Shown here: in pieces, positions 7,755 through 9,435 of the stretch
How positions within the stretch are numbered: the stretch's first letter is position 1
Layout: every line of letters starts with the position of its first letter
Source of the DNA: Actinomycetota bacterium
GTDB lineage: Bacteria > Actinomycetota > Humimicrobiia > Humimicrobiales > Humimicrobiaceae
Length of the DNA: 9,435 nt
Reading direction: 5' to 3'
NCBI GenBank assembly: GCA_022865545.1
Contig: JALHTA010000179.1
Location: forward strand, 1 to 9,435
Notes under the pieces: model-generated
The model's database searches: none
What the model was told of the DNA's origin: nothing
What the model saw: the letters and a program-made list of their open reading frames with translations, nothing else
Translations under genes and position numbers: made by a program

Positions 7755-8273
7755 ATGGCAGCTGCAGAGTTTAGAATAATAGGCATAGATCCAGGCCTTG
7801 AGACCACTGGGGTAAGCATACTTGATGTAAAAGGCAGTAAATATTTGCCTGTATACTCTAGTTGCATTATTACCAGTAAAAACGATATGATGAGTGTAAG
7901 GCTAAAGAATATATTTAATGAATTGACCCATCTGATAAAAAAATTTGAACCAGATTGTCTTGCAATAGAAGAGTTGTTTTTCAGTGCGAATGCTAAAACT
8001 GCAATAAATGTAGGACATGCAAGAGGTGTTCTCGTGCTGGCAGGCAGCATCAATAATTTAAAAATTTATGAATATACCCCTCTTGAAATAAAACAGGCTG
8101 TAGTCGGATATGGAAGAGCAACAAAAAAACAGATAAAATATATGTTAAAAATAATACTTAATACCAGTGATGATTTTTTTCCGAAAAAGGATGATGCCTG
8201 GGATGCAATGGCTGTCTCGCTATGTCATGCCAATAATCATAAATTCCGTGATAAAGTAGATGCTTTAAAATAA
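7755..8273 (+). CDS. ruvC: Crossover junction endodeoxyribonuclease RuvC
   Basis: This 172-residue RNase H-fold resolvase cuts Holliday junctions symmetrically after RuvAB branch migration. The four metal-binding acidic residues are visible: Asp12 in IGIDPGLETTG, Glu72 in LAIEELFF, and Asp147 and Asp150 in DDAWDAMAVSLCH. VGHARGVLVLA (86-96) and YTPLEIKQAVVGYGRATKKQI (107-127) are further family signatures. The ATG at 7755 is preferred; AAGGG at 7745-7749 lies 5 nt before it. A GTG at 7752, overlapping the yebC stop, would add one residue and sit too near that site. The length is typical of the family. The gene lies 2 bp after yebC and 27 bp before ruvA. Confidence 0.97.
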   Translation: MAAAEFRIIGIDPGLETTGVSILDVKGSKYLPVYSSCIITSKNDMMSVRLKNIFNELTHLIKKFEPDCLAIEELFFSANAKTAINVGHARGVLVLAGSINNLKIYEYTPLEIKQAVVGYGRATKKQIKYMLKIILNTSDDFFPKKDDAWDAMAVSLCHANNHKFRDKVDALK

Positions 8274-8300
8274 TAAAATGGTAGTAGTATATAAATTATA

Positions 8301-8894
8301 ATGATAGCAATTATAAAAGGTAAAGTATTAAGCAAGACCCCTTCAAGCATAATAATTGAAACAGGAGGTATTGGTTTTGAGGTGCTTGTGTCAGGAAGGA
8401 CTTTTGAAAAGATTCCCGGCAAGGGCCAGGAAGTAGAGTTAAATATACATACTCACGTAAGGGAAGATGACTTAAGGCTCATAGGTTTTTTTAGCACCGG
8501 AGAAAAAGAGATCTTCTTAAAACTCCTGGCAGTGTCAGGAATATCAATAAAAATAGCTTTAAGCGCCCTTACCATATACGAACAGGTGGAACTTAAAAGG
8601 ATAATAATGTCAAAGGATTCTGATCTTGTAAGGAGGATACCGGGAATAGGTAAAAAGCTTGCGGAAAGAATAATACTGGAGCTTCAAGATAAATTCAAGG
8701 AAGAAGAAATGCTTGAAGGCCCCTTGAGTAGAGGTGCCTTAGAGGATGATAAGGTCTTTGAAGTCAGGCAAGCCTTAAAGACATTGGGGTATAATAGTAA
8801 AGAAATAAATAGAGCCCTTTTAAAGATGAAGCCGGAAGATATTGAAGGTAAAAAAGTCGAGGAGATATTAAAGATAGCCTTGAAGGAGGTATGA
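8301..8894 (+). CDS. ruvA: Holliday junction branch migration complex subunit RuvA
   Basis: This 197-residue protein binds four-way junctions as a tetramer and loads RuvB. Domain I is the OB-fold ([38 protein letters not shown], about 1-65). Domain II has two helix-hairpin-helix motifs: [10 protein letters not shown] (78-87) and [16 protein letters not shown] (113-128). The first reads GISIK where most homologues have GVGPK or similar; the second is canonical. A flexible acidic linker (about 133-150) leads to domain III (151-197, [15 protein letters not shown]), which contacts RuvB. The ATG has no visible Shine-Dalgarno sequence; the 27-bp gap from ruvC is very AT-rich. The stop overlaps the ruvB start as ATGA. 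Confidence 0.97.
   Translation: MIAIIKGKVLSKTPSSIIIETGGIGFEVLVSGRTFEKIPGKGQEVELNIHTHVREDDLRLIGFFSTGEKEIFLKLLAVSGISIKIALSALTIYEQVELKRIIMSKDSDLVRRIPGIGKKLAERIILELQDKFKEEEMLEGPLSRGALEDDKVFEVRQALKTLGYNSKEINRALLKMKPEDIEGKKVEEILKIALKEV
8885..8889 (+). promoter_or_regulatory. Ribosome binding site of ruvB with unusually short spacing
   Basis: GGAGG (extended AAGGAGG at 8883-8889) lies only 1 nt before the ATG at 8891, whereas 5-9 nt is usual. The next in-frame codons give no other common start, so coupling through the ATGA overlap with ruvA probably drives initiation. Confidence 0.5.
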
Positions 8895-9435
8895 AAATAG
8901 TAGGAATTGAAGAAAATACTGAAGAATTCAGCGATATAACTCCAAAACCCAAAAAAGAAGATATTGAACTTGATAAAAGTCTCAGACCCCGCCTTATAAC
9001 GGAATTTATCGGTCAGAAGAAGATAATAGACAATCTTAATGTCTTTATTGACTCTGCCCGCCAGAGAAAAGAACCTCTTGACCATGTTATCCTTTCTGGC
9101 CCTCCGGGTCTCGGGAAAACATGTCTTGCCGAAATAATAGCAAATGAGATGAATGTAAACTTCAGGATAACTTCCGGTCCTGCAATAGAGAGGGCCGGCG
9201 ATCTGGCTGCAATACTCACAAATCTTGAAAAATATGATGTACTTTTTATTGATGAGATACACCGGCTTAACCGTACTGTTGAAGAAATACTTTATCCTGC
9301 AATGGAAGATTATAAGCTGGATATAATAATAGGCAAGGGACCATCGGCAAAATCAATAAGGATAGATATTGCTCCTTTTACGATCATCGGTGCGACTACA
9401 CGAACAGGGCTTGTTGCTTCTCCTTTAAGGGACAG
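8891..9435 (+). CDS. ruvB: Holliday junction branch migration ATPase RuvB (partial, runs off right edge)
   Basis: The 181 complete codons visible cover the amino-terminal extension and most of the large AAA+ domain. After an acidic leader of about 28 residues comes [16 protein letters not shown], then Walker A GPPGLGKT (70-77), [16 protein letters not shown] (94-109), Walker B LFIDEIH (118-124), [20 protein letters not shown] (134-153) and sensor 1 GATTR (167-171). RuvB is the hexameric motor that pumps DNA through the RuvA-bound junction using ATP. The residue after Walker A Lys-Thr is Cys78 where Thr is usual in homologues I remember; this is probably tolerated. The small AAA+ domain, sensor 2 and winged helix lie beyond the window. 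The start overlaps the ruvA stop by 4 bp. Confidence 0.97.
   Translation, partial: MKIVGIEENTEEFSDITPKPKKEDIELDKSLRPRLITEFIGQKKIIDNLNVFIDSARQRKEPLDHVILSGPPGLGKTCLAEIIANEMNVNFRITSGPAIERAGDLAAILTNLEKYDVLFIDEIHRLNRTVEEILYPAMEDYKLDIIIGKGPSAKSIRIDIAPFTIIGATTRTGLVASPLRD

Noticed and set aside
8684..9262. Long open frame on the minus strand opposite the end of ruvA and the start of ruvB
   Set aside because: It lies antisense to two genes with clear family motifs, its translation shows no recognisable domain, and it has no ribosome binding site I can support.

Overview
The window is ordinary, densely coded bacterial chromosome, visibly AT-rich, with no mobile element, CRISPR array, rRNA or tRNA that I can see. 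The order pdxS-pdxT-yebC-ruvC-ruvA-ruvB is the one I know from Actinomycetota such as Streptomyces and (with insertions) Mycobacterium. The AT-rich codon use does not fit classical high-GC actinomycetes. An amino-terminal HypF fragment suggests [NiFe]-hydrogenase maturation and so an anaerobic or facultative lifestyle. My best guess, at low confidence, is an uncultured, anaerobic, deep-branching actinobacterial or other Gram-positive-like lineage.

Layout. Positions 1-213 (minus strand) hold the start of hypF, cut by the left edge. After a gap of about 140 bp without a recognisable gene comes a two-gene minus-strand operon, 3659 down to 355. Its first gene encodes an EF-G paralog of the EF-G2/FusA2-like group. 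Its second, overlapping the first by ATGA, encodes a membrane-anchored extracytoplasmic protein with an Ig-like fold followed by a CBM9-like domain. A divergent intergenic region (3660-3913) carries a near-consensus minus-strand promoter, with an inverted repeat between its -35 and -10 boxes, and a plus-strand extended -10 promoter. From 3914 to the right edge eight tightly spaced plus-strand genes follow: lemA, htpX, pdxS, pdxT, yebC, ruvC, ruvA and ruvB (3'-truncated). Gaps run from 51 bp to a 4-bp overlap, with no visible internal terminator, so one long transcript is plausible.

Functions. LemA and HtpX are a frequent pair linked to membrane-protein quality control. PdxS and PdxT form the deoxyxylulose-5-phosphate-independent pyridoxal 5'-phosphate synthase. 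YebC is a translation-associated or regulatory protein commonly found beside ruv genes. RuvABC migrates and resolves Holliday junctions. All visible catalytic residues of these housekeeping proteins are intact.

The most unusual unit is the EF-G-like GTPase translationally coupled to a surface Ig/CBM9 protein. The GTPase has Tyr where canonical EF-G has the catalytic switch II His. This is a lead, not a demonstrated new system.
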